From Linepithema humile (lineage: Eukaryota > Arthropoda > Insecta > Hymenoptera > Formicidae): 64,000 nt of DNA. Each line of letters opens with the position of its first letter. Within the stretch, counting starts at the first letter, position 1. A model generated the notes under the pieces. That model did no database searches. It was not told the origin of the DNA and worked only from the letters and a program-made list of their open reading frames with translations. Below, one piece after another: positions 53,484 to 64,000 of this stretch. The DNA lies in assembly GCF_040581485.1 (NCBI RefSeq), contig NC_090129.1:27432764-27496763 (forward strand), written 5' to 3'. The position numbers and the translations under genes are program-made.

Positions 53484-55630
53484 GCAAATTCCACGGCGCG
53501 CTGTGAAACGACTCATAGCCGCCATAAATGCCCCCGTTGTCAAATTTGAGACAAGTTCAATGTGAACTGCCTTTGTACTGAGACACATGAACACAGCCAT
53601 ATATCCTTTTGAGATATGAATTTTCCCGTGACGTCAATTTTCTCGATTTTCAAGTGAATCTCCCGGTGTCGTCTCTCTTGAATGTGTTCTTAAATTACTC
53701 CTCGCACATCCTTTCTTCTTCCGAAACTTCAGTCGTTTCTGGTATCTCTTCTTGAGTCCAAAATCTTTCGATTTGTCCCATTAGCGTCTCGTTGGTTACT
53801 GCTAGGAAAGACGTTGATGACTGCTTCTCTCTAGTATCTTTCCGCCTATTATCTAACCGAAATGTGTTAGCTGCATCGTGGGCTGTCCTTCAATGCTATT
53901 CCTTGGCAATCCGATGAGACATTTCCAATATAATGCCGCTCCGATAAGTAGATCGATGGGACCCGGTTCATTGAAACACGGATCTGCGAGTGAGGCATCT
54001 TTTGGTAGAATCACTTTCTTGATATCAATTTGACTTTGTGGGAGCAGATCATCGGCATTACCCAGCATTTTAATTCTGCCTCATAGTCACTTTTGCTTGC
54101 CTTGATTCGCAGTTGTGTCACTTTGTGCGCATTTGTTTGCTTTTGCCCTATACTACTGATGGGTCGCTCTTCTTTCTTGCATGTTAGTTTGAGTTTCTCA
54201 GTCAAACTGGTGATTATTTTGTTTATCTGTGATCCGGGGTCCAATAGCGCTTGACAAGTTTGCAAATTGCTTTCTAAGTTATATGCATATACTTTTATTG
54301 TAGATAAAATTATTCGAATACTTGCCTTCTGCGCGTAATAAATGCTTACCGGCTGTTCTACTTGTTCTTTACTCGTTAGAGGTTGTGTTTCCTTTTCGCT
54401 TGATGGTTTTATCCCTTGGGAACAGCATGTTACGATGGCGTTTTTGTTTTACCATCCTCGCTCAATTTTGGCTCAGCTTCTTTTTAAAGCAGCGTGTGAC
54501 GATTGGCGCACTTCTTATATGTTGTCGAACGACATTCTTTTGCTTAATGTTCTGGATTAAGGCAATTAACGCACAATCTTTTGTTTTGTACCGTCTTCAT
54601 CCTATCCGGGATTGATTGCTTTAACAATTCTTCGCATTTGTATGTAGGGTGCTTACCTTCGCAGATCTTGCAGCTTATCGTAGTAGGTGTTACTGCAAGT
54701 GCAACTTTTTTCTTGCTTTTCCTTTGTTGATTTCTCACTTAATGTTTGCTTTCCTTTATTTTGATTCAAAATCCTCAATGTGTGACAGCGCTCTGTTAAG
54801 AATTTCAGGAATTTTTCCATCGTTGGCATATTTCCTGGTGTTCTGTTCTTGGCCACGTTTTGCCAGTCGCGTTGCTCGGTAAAGTCCAGTTTTTTCTTTG
54901 CTAGATGAATTATCATTGTGCTCCTCTTCCACCGGTTCCTTCTTTGTTCTTCATCCTTTTGCTCTTGCATGAGATTTTGATTTATTGCTTGTTGTGCCTC
55001 TCCTGTTGCTGCCTATTGATCTATCATCGTTTGCGCCGCCGTTTTATTATAGTTATCTTCGAATAAGTTTCTTTCTGTTTCTTCTTCTGCTTGTATTTCT
55101 GTTTCTTCTTCTTCTGTTGCTCGTTTAGTTTCTATCTCGCTTTGTATTTGTTCAAAAGTATTCCATAATTCTTTGAGCTTTCGTAAACGAACTTGTGCTT
55201 CTACTGCGCTTTTTCTTTCTGCCATTCCAAAAAACGTCAATATTCTTGTTACTAGTCCTTTTATTTGGCCTCGCCGTATCTTTAGTGCTTTTAATTCCGC
55301 CATTTGGATTTCAGCGTCTGAAATATAATTGGGATAAAAAAGGGATGGGAGAGCGATTTACTCACCTTCTTTTGTCGATACCCCTTTTAGGTTGTGCTGC
55401 CTTTAAGTTATGTCTATATGTTGAGCTGCTATGTTGTTACTTCGTATCTTCCTTTGATACGTTTGTGTCACTTTTCTGTTTGTTTTGACCTTCCTTTAGT
55501 CTTCCAATGCTGTGTATCATTCTTACTTACGAGTGAGATTGTTTTGTGAGTTTACGTGCTTTCTTATTGTATCTGCTTGCTTGAATCGCGTTATCGTTCT
55601 TGTTTTCGTGCTCCTTGTTGGGCGCCAAAA
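53484..55630 (-). pseudogene. Second BEL/Pao element: gag, protease and integrase start
   Basis: Minus-strand pieces in several frames: a gag N-terminus (55303-55013, MAELKALKIRRGQIKGLVTR), an RT-free middle, zinc knuckles (CKICEGKHPTYKC and LCVNCLNPEH, 54544-54738), a protease segment (CQALLDPGSQINKI, 54265-54011, then GPIDLLIGAALYWKCL), and after a jump an integrase piece (MAVFMCLSTKAVHIELVSNL, 53600-53484) that continues across the Tc5-like insertion at 43532. RT and RNase H are absent, so there is a large internal deletion near 53.6-53.85 kb. Plus-strand open frames here are shadows of the gag region. Confidence 0.8.
55617..55627 (-). other. Primer binding site, tRNA-Lys type
   Basis: Minus strand TGGCGCCCAAC, 3 bp after the LTR boundary, is complementary to the 3' end of a tRNA-Lys (...GTTGGGCGCCA). 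This differs from the tRNA-Tyr site of the intact BEL element, so the two belong to different lineages. Confidence 0.65.
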
Positions 55631-55838
55631 TGTTTTGGAATGAATCTGTGAGTCATACCTTTAATAATGCTTCAATTATGCTTTACAATGACATTTTACA
55701 ATGCTTTATAACGCCTCGTGGTCCGTACGAAAAAATCCGACTCGCTCACTCCCTCGCTTGTTTTCTCACTTTCTCTTCTCTTTTTTTGAGCGACCTTTAC
55801 ATAAACGTGCTGTTCAAATATCTTTCACTAACACCTTT
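55631..55838 (-). repeat. 5' LTR fragment of the second BEL/Pao element
   Basis: It begins TGTTTTGGAATGAATC directly beyond the primer site, as expected for the inner LTR edge. The outer edge is not definable; it has merged into a different open segment by 55841. No matching 3' LTR was found near 42.8 kb. Confidence 0.5.
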
Positions 55839-55840
55839 AG

Positions 55841-57744
55841 TATTTAACCGAAGAAATAGCAGCTTTAGCGTTTTTTGATGACGCTGTACCAATTAAACCA
55901 AAAACCAAAAAATTTATGGTAAAATCTCTTCAAAATAAAGGTACTATTAACCGTATGAAGCGTTTCATGATTTTGTCAAAAGATATTGACCATAATTTTA
56001 CAGGTATGTTTTAGTTTCTCGGTTTTAAATTTATTTCCACACTGGATTCTTAGCGATAACTAACTAATCTAATTATTTTGTGAAAATATAGTTCATGTTT
56101 AATTGATTATTTCATTTTATTTTTCAAGAAGAACTATGTTGAAGATATGTTTATTTCGCGTAATAGTTTAAAATTGTTTTCACGATTCAAAAACAATACA
56201 GACTTTTTGAACCATCAAAGATCCAATAATATAGGACACGCATATTAGTTATCTAAACGGAAAAAAAGTTATAAAATCGTAAAAATAGTTAAAAATAGTA
56301 AATGACATCGCCGAAAAGGCAGTAAAGTTGATTGAGGATCATAACGGACGTGTTGTAACAGATGCAGAGCAACAGGAATTTCTTCTGCGTTGTGTGCAAG
56401 AACACAGACGCTTGTACCCGGACTGCAAAAAGAATACTTTAAAACAACCCTACTAATTTTAAAAATTATATTTATGTTTCTAGTTTATTAAAGTATATTT
56501 TTTGTTATTTAGGTAATCATTTATCATTAATTTAACCCTACTACTTCTGCACTTTTTATTATATAAATTTATTAGCTATTTTTGGCATTTTTGACTTTTA
56601 AAACATAGGGCTTCAAATTTTTCTCGCCTTATTATTATATCAAATATATTATAAATATATTATATATAATAATTATTTGGGGTTGTAAAACATTATTTAT
56701 CTACCAAATCTGAAAAATTTTACTTTGATTTTTTTTTAATTACGTTTTTTTAAATAAATTTAAAGTTTTTGTCAGCACGAGAAGGAATTAATCTAGATGG
56801 CTAAAATTTTTTGTGTTATTCTTATAACAATTGTAAATTTTTTAAAAGGTAAGATAGAAAAAAAATATAAAATTTTTTTTATTATGTATAAATAAGGGAC
56901 ACCCTAGTATACCGCATGGTCCATTTGAAATGAAAAATATAAATTACTCAAAAAATACAAACCGTATGAAAAAAAATGTTCTGAATCAAAAATATTATGC
57001 TTGAAGGAAGCCGTAAGACGGCTCTTTTGATTATGTAGATGGCGCTACTATTGGTGAAACCAATACCAACTTTATTTTTTTTTTCAAATCGAAACTCCTT
57101 TTTTTATTACAGAATCAAATTCTATGCAAAAAAAACATGAAACTTTTATTCGAAATATTTTTTTCAAAACATGCATTTATCAGTAGTTATAAGCGATTAA
57201 AGTTAATAGCTGTACCACTGCGCCGCTTGCTCACCCGAAGTCAAATATCGCGACAAATATGCATTGTATAAACGAAATGTTTCGGACAAAAGATATTCAG
57301 TTTGAAAAGAAATGTAAAATAACAATATCTGCTTCAGATGGCGCTGAGTTAGTTAAATTAAAAAATAAATTAGCTTAGAGCAAAACTTGAGCTAAACTTA
57401 AGCTTTTTCTTAATCGAACATTTAATCAACTTTGATTTGTTAGTTAACGTTTATTCAATGTTTTAAATCAGTAGAATTCATCTTGAGGAATGCTCTTGAG
57501 AAAAAGCTCAAGTGTTTGTTTTTGAATTCTCAATATAGCAAAAATATATAGTATTATATTTATATTATTATGTCTATGTATTGTATTATATATATAAGTA
57601 TTTTATGTGTAATATATTATTAAGATAAACTTAAATATTGACAGTTTTGTAGATGATGTTCAATATGCTGTTCGATATTTAATTTGCAAATCAAACATTA
57701 CAATGGCTTCCGCGGTTATTTGTGGAGCATTTCCGTTGGTTCAT
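55841..57744 (+). other. Candidate orphan exons of an unknown gene
   Basis: Exon A, 55841-56003 (after ACACCTTTAG; TEEIAALAFFDDAVPIKPKT ... RFMILSKDIDHNFT, donor GTATGT), ends in phase 1. It can join in frame either to 56299-56456 (NDIAEKAVKLIEDHNGRVV ... CKKNTLKQPY, stop) or to 57653-57744 (DDVQYAVRYLICKSNITMAS ... GAFPLVH, donor GTGAGT). Both acceptors fit the phase. I recognise no family. Exon A is cut on its left by the BEL LTR, so this may be a host gene or transposon transcript truncated by insertions. Confidence 0.35.
56457..57652. other. Non-coding stretch, partly transposon-derived
   Basis: AT-rich. From about 56890 (GGGACACCCTAGTATACCGC) to 57240 the sequence has the look of a Tc1/mariner-type 3' tail with TIR-like GGGACACCCT. 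No coding motif seen. Confidence 0.4.
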
Positions 57745-58004
57745 GTGAGTAAATCTATCCTGATTTGTGCTATATTATAATTATATATATATTTTTCTGT
57801 TATATGTTATGGAGGGTTTTCTGTTATATGTTATATTAGGAGATTATTACATGTATATACACAATGTGACAATTAAGTTTCCGGACTGACACTATTACAG
57901 TTTTATTAACACTACTAGTTCGTTTATATGATGTGCTATTTTTAACTGGTTTGGTTGATATGTTTGAGTTTGACAATTGTTTTAGTGAGGTTAGTTCTTT
58001 CGTC

Positions 58005-58616
58005 ATGTCAAAGTATTTAAAATAGAATAAAGAGCGATTGAATTTTGTGTAGAATTAAAAAAGACAACCACTGAAACGTTTAAAATGTTGAAAAGTGCGT
58101 ACAGTAAAGAATGTTTATCGAGAACAAATGTGTTTCAATGGTATAAAGGTACTTAAGATACGAAAAAGCTCAGAAAGTGGGAATGCAAAAATCATCAGTG
58201 AAAACAATGTTGATTGCGTTTTTCGATGCTAAATTCATCGAATTTGTGCCGGAAAAACAGACTTGAACGGTAAATTTTATAAAGAGATGATCGCTCGAGT
58301 TCATCGCGTTAGACTTGAGTTAGGAAAGTGGATTTTGGTTTCTTCTGCACAATAATGCACCCGTGCATTCTTCGAGTTTTTGGCAAAACAAAAGTTTTCC
58401 GTATTAGTCCATTCACCCTACTCACCTGATTTAGTGCCGATTTTTTCATTTCCTAAATTAAAAATTGTAATAAAAAAGACGAGATTTGAGGATGTGTCAT
58501 CGATCCAACAGACTATGACAAGAGAATTGAAGGCGATTCAGGAAAAAGTGTTTTCTCGAGCATTCGTTTCATTGTATAAGCGATGTAAACGTTATTCGGA
58601 AACCGGCGGGGATATA
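58005..58616 (+). pseudogene. mariner transposase remnant
   Basis: Start MSKYLK, then in shifted frames RAIEFCVELKKTTTETFKML and KSAYSKECLSRTNVFQWYK (N-terminal DNA-binding part). After a deletion come a piece of the core (GKFYKEMIARVHRVRLELGK) and the C-terminal segment LVHSPYSPDLVPIFSFPKLK with the third acidic region. Multiple stops, and much of the core is missing. Confidence 0.8.
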
Positions 58617-59547
58617 CACTACGCGTCAAAATTAAGGGATAGAAAATTTTGGGTCGATTTTTGGATGTTTTTTGAGCGGCTGTATCTCCACGAAAAATGG
58701 ACGCAAAAAATATTTTAAAAAAGCATTTTGAAGCTTGAATCTTCTAGTTTCTGAATCTTTGAAGAAAACTCCTGTATCATCATTTTTAACTGAGTTATCC
58801 TCCATTGAACGGACCAATCCGGAAATGAAGAAAATTTCCCCAAATTGGGCAACGTGCATGGACCAGAAAAATTTTTTTGTCAAAAATCGATTCCACGACG
58901 TTAAAGCTCACACAATTCTCAACAATTTGCTTTTTTAGTGAATGCTGTGCGATTTTTTTTGACCGAGTTATTGGCGGTTAAAGCAAAAATGGTACCTTCA
59001 ACTTTAAACATCCGTAGCTCCGGAATAAATTGTCGTACGACATTCACCATGAGCTTTTTGGAAAGTTCAAAGTCTCCCCTATAAGACGCTCTCTTCAGAA
59101 TTTTGATCTGACATTTTTTTAATTTTAATATATCAATTGTAAAAACGTGTTAAAAATTGTGTTTTTCTCTTTTTCATTCACCTGGGCGGCACTTCGTGAA
59201 AAATGATTGAAACCCCTTAGTGTCCACGTTTTTTTTAATTAAAGATATGCCCAGTAACCACGCAAAATCCCGAGAGCGCTGGATTTTTCTTTCCTAGTGT
59301 TCTGAAGCTCGTAAGTTACGTTAACGTACAAAAATAACTAGAAATCTTTTATTTCGCCCCAAAAATGCCAATAACGCAAAAATTCGAAACATTTTCCATT
59401 TGATCATTGATTCTTGCTTGGTTATTTCCACGATAAGAAGTCAAATTTCCGATATGATTTTCAATACAATACCACGGCAGATTACCGTCGGCATTAGCGT
59501 TACCCGAAGCGTACCACGAGAAGGTTGCTGATCGGATTTACGCTTCG

Positions 59548-59567
59548 CGCGCGCGCGCGCGCGCGTG

Positions 59568-59608
<41 letters not shown>
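59548..59608. repeat. (CG)n(TG)n compound microsatellite
   Basis: A CG run of about 18 bp passes into a TG run of about 35 bp within the Tc1-like element. The diverged copy at 18.8 kb has a shorter CG run at the same place. Confidence 0.95.
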
Positions 59609-59749
59609 CGCGTGCGTGCGGATCTTCACAATAGACGTGCTAGGACTCCTACGGTGGTTGATGTATACTTTACCTCTTTCTCAGGCGAGCTTACGGCTTT
59701 TCATTGCGAGTTTTTAACTCACCTCTCGACTGTATTGTTTTCGCGAAGA

Positions 59750-59875
59750 TGCCACGGCGTTATCTAACGGATACCGACGTATCACGAATCTTGAAGCTTT
59801 TGGATGAAGGTCACTCACAAACCATTATTGCCAACAGGATGGGAATTCGCCAGTCTGCCGAAAGCGAGCTATAGC
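59750..59875 (+). pseudogene. Tc1-like transposase N-terminal fragment
   Basis: MPRRYLTDTDVSRILKLLDE then GHSQTIIANRMGIRQS: a helix-turn-helix start of a Tc1-type transposase, stopping after about 41 residues at a TAG. The rest of the gene has been deleted. Confidence 0.65.
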
Positions 59876-60063
59876 TCTGCTGATTTTTCGTGGAGATACA
59901 GCCGCTCAAAAAACACCCAAAAATCGATCCGAAATTTTTTATCCCTTAATTTTGACGCGTAGTGATATTGAATGATGGTATTAATAAATATTTTCGACCT
60001 TTGTGGTATATGTTTTATGGCCTCAGTCCGGGAACTTAACTTGTCACACTGTGTATACTATTC

Positions 60064-60261
60064 GTGGCGGCCAGCCGCCGCACCGTCACTTCACTTGTTT
60101 ATAAAACTCCACCGGAAAATATCAACGATTTGCGTCAAAGAATTGTACAGGAATGTAGAGCTATTCCAACAGATACCTTCCAAAATGTTCGTTCAGAATT
60201 TGAGAATCGTCTTTATTATTGTTTAGCAAACAACGGAGAACATTTGGAACATTTGTTATAA
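60064..60261 (+). pseudogene. C-terminal fragment of a Tc1/mariner-type transposase
   Basis: VYKTPPENINDLRQRIVQEC, then RAIPTDTFQNVRSEFENRLY and NNGEHLEHLL-stop: the standard C-terminus of a widespread insect transposase family. It begins right at the mariner's right end, so the mariner inserted into or next to it. The rest is not visible on the other side. Confidence 0.7.
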
Positions 60262-61204
60262 TAAATGACAAAATTTTATGCAGTAACTAGGCCTTGCTAT
60301 TTTCTTAAATATCTCCTAAAATAGTGATTGAATAAAAAAATGTTTCCTATAGAAGTTACTTGTTTTTTTGTGTAGAATAAAATTCTGCAATAAAAAATAT
60401 AGGTTTCCATTTAAAAAAACAAATTTGACCTACAAATTACGTTGAAAACGCCTTCCAAATAAAAAATAGATAATGCCGTTCTCTTTCCCCCTCGAAATCA
60501 TAGAACACGTGTTTTAGCTTTTTTTTGTATCTTTCATACTTTTCGAGATAATCAGGCGACGATCCACTTAAAAAAAAATCGAACGCGCCATAAGTGGAAC
60601 CTCAAAGGTGGTGCGGAAGACCACTATTTATTAATAGTACTAATAAAATTACCAATCTACATCTATTTGACTGCATTTTTAATCTGCTACTGTGTTCCTC
60701 CACTAATCTCCACAGTACATGTATATGTAGTTACTGCAGTAACTCTTGCTAATATGCAGTAGTTTAAAATAAATAATTAAAAGCTTTGCAGGCGTGTAAT
60801 CTTTCATGTTGATAAATGTAAAATAACAAGCATGGCTAAACGAGTAAGGCGAATGGCAAGAATATTAAAAATCTCGTGTTTGAAAACTGTGATTTTGTAA
60901 CTTTTTTTCCTTTTTCGATATTTATTTTAAGTAAATTATTAGATAATGTTTTTGGCTAAAAGAAATTATTTTATCTTTATTAAAAATATTCACATATGTT
61001 AAATTAGCACTTTGTTGCAACATTGTAAAATAACTTCATTTTTCTATTAACAATAGCAGATCTGTATTATTTATAAAATTGTTAGTTTAATATATGCGAA
61101 TATTAATAATAAATAGAAAATATTATTTTTTTGGGCAAAAAAATATTATCTAATAATTTACTATGTTAGAAACAAATGTGGAAAAAAGAAAAAAAAGTTG
61201 CACG
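60262..61204. other. Transposon 3' tail then AT-rich DNA
   Basis: 60262-60440 is related to 43766-44000 (CTGCAATAAAAAATATAGG with TTTCCATTTAAAA), the 3' region of the same transposase family. After that I see nothing recognisable. Confidence 0.45.
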
Positions 61205-61262
61205 AAGCAGGTCTCGAACAGGTGATCTCTAATATTCCAGCCACTCGCCTCAGAATTTCTTT
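61205..61262 (-). ncRNA. tRNA-like sequence
   Basis: The minus strand has GAGGCGAGTGGCTGGAATAT and TGTTCGAGACC (B-box-like, two mismatches), then GCTTCGTGCAAC and T8, a Pol III stop. T-stem pairing is poor. Same general layout as those at 42.1 and 53.2 kb but not next to a Tc5-like terminus that I can see. Confidence 0.35.
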
Positions 61263-61375
61263 TCTGAATCAGAAACGCTTGCTTTTAACATGCAAGTAGC
61301 ATGCATTTATCGTCTGTTGTGTCGGTTTGGTGGAAGGGAGACGTTCGCTCTCTTCCATTGGTTGAACGGCCGAGC

Positions 61376-61462
61376 TCACACGGATACGTGACGTAGCGCT
61401 TCTGTAAGATTGTGTGAGGCAGCGGAGCCGGGACCGCTGTGGGAAATATCGCATCACTGGTA
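61376..61462. repeat. 85-bp segment shared with 39.3 kb
   Basis: ACACGGATACGTGACGTAGC ... GGCAGCGGAGCCGGGACCGC ... ATATCGCATCACTGG is the inverse of 39260-39345 at about 88 percent identity. It abuts the gypsy remnant and marks where that element is truncated. Confidence 0.75.
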
Positions 61463-63780
61463 CACGGACGGATATCCGGAGCAACGCAAGCCCTTTTCGC
61501 AGCAAACGGATCACTGATTCATACATATGGGTGGATTGCACTGCAGCTCAATCTCGGATTGAGACGTTCCTTTTACTGGAGGTTTATAGTGGCCGACGTC
61601 ACGCAACCAATAATTGGATCCGATTTCTTGGGACACTTCCATCTACTACCAGATGTACGGAAAGGCAAGCTGCTAGACGCAACAACGGACTAATCACAAA
61701 CAGCACACACAGCAAATCCGAGCACGTATCGGTCAAAACGTTGTTGCAGGAGACGCCGTACCACGCACTGCTGGCCGAGTTCCCGCAATTAACGAATCCA
61801 TTCAGGAGCAGAGAATCGGCACCGCATTCAACAACGTATTTTATCGAGATCACACCAGGTCCACCAGAAGCATGCCGACCATGGAAACTCTCGCCAGACA
61901 AGTTAAAAGAGGCAAAATTGCAGTTCGATCTGCTCCTGCAAGAAGAAGTAATCGCACCATCAAAGAGCGCATGGGCCTCACCACTACACATGGCGCCTAA
62001 AAAAGGAGGCGCATGGCGGCCACCGAAAATTAAATAGCCAACGGTGCCAGACAGGTACCCAATACCACACATCGAGGAATTTACGCAAGCTCTACACGGA
62101 AAGTCAATTTTTTTAACGTTGGATTTAGTAAGAGCATACAACCAGATCCCGGTGAACCCGGATGACGTACAAAAAACAGCAATCACCACGCCGTTTGGAT
62201 TGTTCGAATTCGTCAAGATGCCTTTCGGTCTGAGGAACGTAGCACAAACGTTTCAACGGTTCATCAACGAAGTGACACGCGGACTAGACTTCTGCTACAC
62301 CTACATTGACGACATCCTCGTGGCATTGAGCAACCACGATGAACACGAGTCTCACCTGAGAACACTGTTGCAGAAACTCAGCCAATACAGCTCAACCCGG
62401 CTAAATGCATCTTCGGCAAACAAGTCGTGGCATTCCTAGGATACCAAGTCTCGGCAGAAGGAACACAGCCTTTGCCCGAAAAAGTCGAGGCAATCAGACA
62501 GTTCCAGAAGCCAACAATCGTGAAGCAACTCCGCCAGTTCCTCGGCACATTAAATTTTTACAGGCGTTTTATACCTGGGGCGGCACAGGCCCAAGCTACC
62601 TTGAACGACGCTTTGAAAGGCAACCAGAAGGGCAAGACACCGGTTGAATGGACAACGAAAAGAGATGCAGCTTTCAGCGAATGCAAGGAAAGCCTCGCAA
62701 GAGCAACACTTTTGGCACACTCAGATCCTGCAGCAGAGCTCACTCTGACTACCGATGCCTCTGATTTTGCCATTGGAGCGGTCATCCACCAACGCGGTCA
62801 ACACGGTCAACAACCAGTGGCTTTTCTCAGCAAAAAGTTGACAACGGCGCAGCAGAAGTACAGCCCGTACGATCGAAAGCTACTGGCAATCTATGCGGTC
62901 GTCAAACACTTCCGCCACCTGCTGGAAGGGCAAGAGTTCACAATTTTCACGGACCACAAGCCACTCGTCTACGTCTTTCGCAAAGACCCGCTGCAGAGCT
63001 CACCAAGGCAGACTCGTCACTTGGGCAATTTTTAATAGACATAAGGCATATCGCGGGCAAGAAAAATGTGACAGACGCACTTTCGATAACGCAAGCCATA
63101 CAGCAAGCCGTGGATTACGCAGAACTCGCCGAGTCGCAGAAGGCCGACGAGAAACTTCTCTCGCTGCTAAAAGGGACCACCAACCTGCAACTGAAGAAAA
63201 CAAGGACCCCGGGCACCACCATGAAGATAATCGGCGACACTTCAACGGCCATTCCATGACCGTACATGACACAGCCTTTTCAGAAGCAAGTTTTCAAAAA
63301 CTTGCACGGTTTAGCGCACACGGGAATCAAATCAACCATTAAATTGATAACTCAACGTTTTGTTTGGCTTGGCATCAAGGCAGATTGCTGCAAGTGGGCA
63401 CAAGCATGCATACCTTGCCAGAAAGCCAAGATCCATAGACATACCGTCTCACCAACAGACAATTTCATGGGGCCTACCAGCAGATTCGAGCACATACATA
63501 TGGACATCGTTGGCCCACTGCCACCGTCACAAGAAAAAAAGTACTGCCTCACCATCGTGGACAAATTCACTCGATGGCCGGAAGCTTACCCGTTGACGGA
63601 CATTTCAGAAACAGTGGCACGCCTGCTTTTCGAAAACTGGATTGCACGTTTCGGAGTATCAGCTCGAATCACGACGGACCAAGGTCGGCAATTCGAGTCC
63701 GAGCTCTTCAGGCAGCTAATCAGAATGACTGGATCACAGCACATCCACACCACAGCCTACCATCCGGCAGGCATAACTAC
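61463..63780 (+). pseudogene. Ty3/gypsy pol remnant (protease end to integrase)
   Basis: In order on the plus strand: protease C-terminus (VADVTQPIIGSDFLGHFHLL, about 61590); RT (HALLAEFPQLTNPF, CRPWKLSPDKLKEAK, a stop at 62035, then VPDRYPIPHIEEFTQALHGK, LVRAYNQIPV, FGLFEFVKMPFGLRNV, YIDDILVA at about 62305); after a frame change the RT end and RNase H (FLGTLNFYRRFIPGAAQAQA, LTTDASDFAIGAV, FTDHKPL); then after further breaks the integrase (LHGLAHTGIKSTIKLITQRF, CIPCQKAKI, HMDIVGPLPPS, TTDQGRQFESELF, TAYHPAG). gag and the 5' end are absent and there are at least four frame disruptions, so it is inactive. Base composition is clearly more GC-rich than its surroundings. Confidence 0.9.
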
Positions 63781-63905
63781 TGACGAATTGTATATTTTCT
63801 CGTTACAATAAAGACTCGCTACACTGCATAAGGTTCTCTTCTATCTCTTGCCAGAGAATAAACCACGCCCCCACACTATTATATCACACTGCAATATATA
63901 TGTAT
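63781..63905 (+). repeat. Probable 3' LTR remnant of the gypsy element
   Basis: Integrase breaks off at TACCATCCGGCAGG and is followed at once by GTATATTTTCTCGTTACAAT with AATAAA signals at about 63809 and 63857, resembling the R/U5 part of an LTR. The last part of integrase and any following region are missing. A recombination deletion between pol and the LTR is inferred. Confidence 0.4.
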
Positions 63906-63912
63906 GTGTACA

Positions 63913-64000
63913 GTGGATTCTCGATTTTACGGCCCCGATTTACCAGATTTCGGATAATCTGAACAAAATCTAAGAACTTCAAGAATATTGTAATGTCCAC
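63913..64000 (+). mobile_element. pogo-like element left end, runs off the window
   Basis: TA followed by CAGTGGATTCTCGATTTTAC with GGCCCCGATTTACC resembles pogo/Tigger-type termini and matches 38553-38640. The element's body lies beyond the window. Confidence 0.5.

Larger units (their letters stand above)
58617..59964. mobile_element. Tc1-like element, CACTACGCGTCAAAATTAAGGG ends
   Basis: TIRs beginning CACTACGCGTCAAAATTAAG are inverse at both ends, with similarity extending about 80 bp (GAGCGGCTGTATCTCCACGA). ATA lies on both sides. Most of the interior is non-coding; only a transposase N-terminus remains. It inserted into the mariner. Confidence 0.85.
57860..60053 (+). mobile_element. mariner element with a Tc1-like element inside
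   Basis: CACAATGTGACAATTAAGTT at the left and the inverse CACAGTGTGACAAGTTAAGT at the right, with TA on both sides. Transposase remnants run from 58005. The sequence is interrupted at 58617-59964 by another TIR element. Confidence 0.85.

Noticed and set aside
54322..55878. Plus-strand hydrophobic frames that look like membrane proteins
   Set aside because: They are antisense of Lys/Glu-rich gag sequence of the second BEL element; that antisense produces Phe/Leu-rich translations.

Overview
The window looks like AT-rich insect nuclear DNA, most likely from a hymenopteran and probably an ant. Three things point there: a Polycomb RING1/Sce gene with insect-like exons, an odorant-receptor (7tm_6) fragment of the ant type, and a decayed DUF4806-type gene of the sort that is multicopy in ant genomes. 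Host genes are sparse (four to five loci) and most of the second half is nested transposable elements. Superfamily names come from motifs read by eye; no database search was possible.

Layout. 1-2.5 kb: two inverted-repeat elements and the upstream region of Sce. 2.5-4.4 kb: the four-exon Sce/RING1 gene (+), whose splice phases all agree. 4.4-7.7 kb: no gene seen. 8.0-13.1 kb: a two-exon gene (+) for an uncharacterised secreted protein with two GNGKP motifs. 13-19 kb: mostly non-coding, with several TA-flanked palindromic MITEs and a Tc1-like remnant. 19.7-22.6 kb: a multi-exon DUF4806 gene that appears decayed (lost splice acceptor, C-terminal frame break). 23-33 kb: a Penelope-like element (-) broken by an apparently complete BEL/Pao retrotransposon (24461-31280, twin 748-bp LTRs, 5-bp TSD, one 1770-aa gag-pol ORF) and by a TAA-flanked MITE. 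34.3-38.4 kb: the first two exons of an odorant receptor, with no 3' exons in the window. 38.5-42.4 kb: foldback elements, a degenerate AACGATAC-rich block and a Tc5-like terminus.

42.4-55.8 kb: a decayed BEL/Pao element (-) split by a 9.9-kb Tc4/Tc5-like DNA transposon (43536-53480). That element has about 200-bp terminal repeats beginning CAAGGGGAGG and a TGA duplication in a CTGAG target, and its pogo/Tc5-type transposase is broken. Inside it lie a 3.7-kb long-TIR transposon, a solo LTR, a palindromic MITE and a deleted mariner. 55.8-64 kb: possible orphan exons, a mariner with a Tc1-like element inside it, a Ty3/gypsy pol remnant, and a pogo-like terminus running off the end.

The most unusual signals are (i) the Tc5-like element, with tRNA-like Pol III box sequences just inside its terminus in two separate copies, and (ii) five scattered motifs of the form CTGAnnA - hairpin - GAAACG, resembling the hammerhead-ribozyme core known from Penelope-like elements. 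Two of these bracket the Penelope-like remnant. The order of insertions can be read: Penelope before BEL and before the TAA MITE; second BEL before Tc5-like; Tc5-like before its internal cargo.
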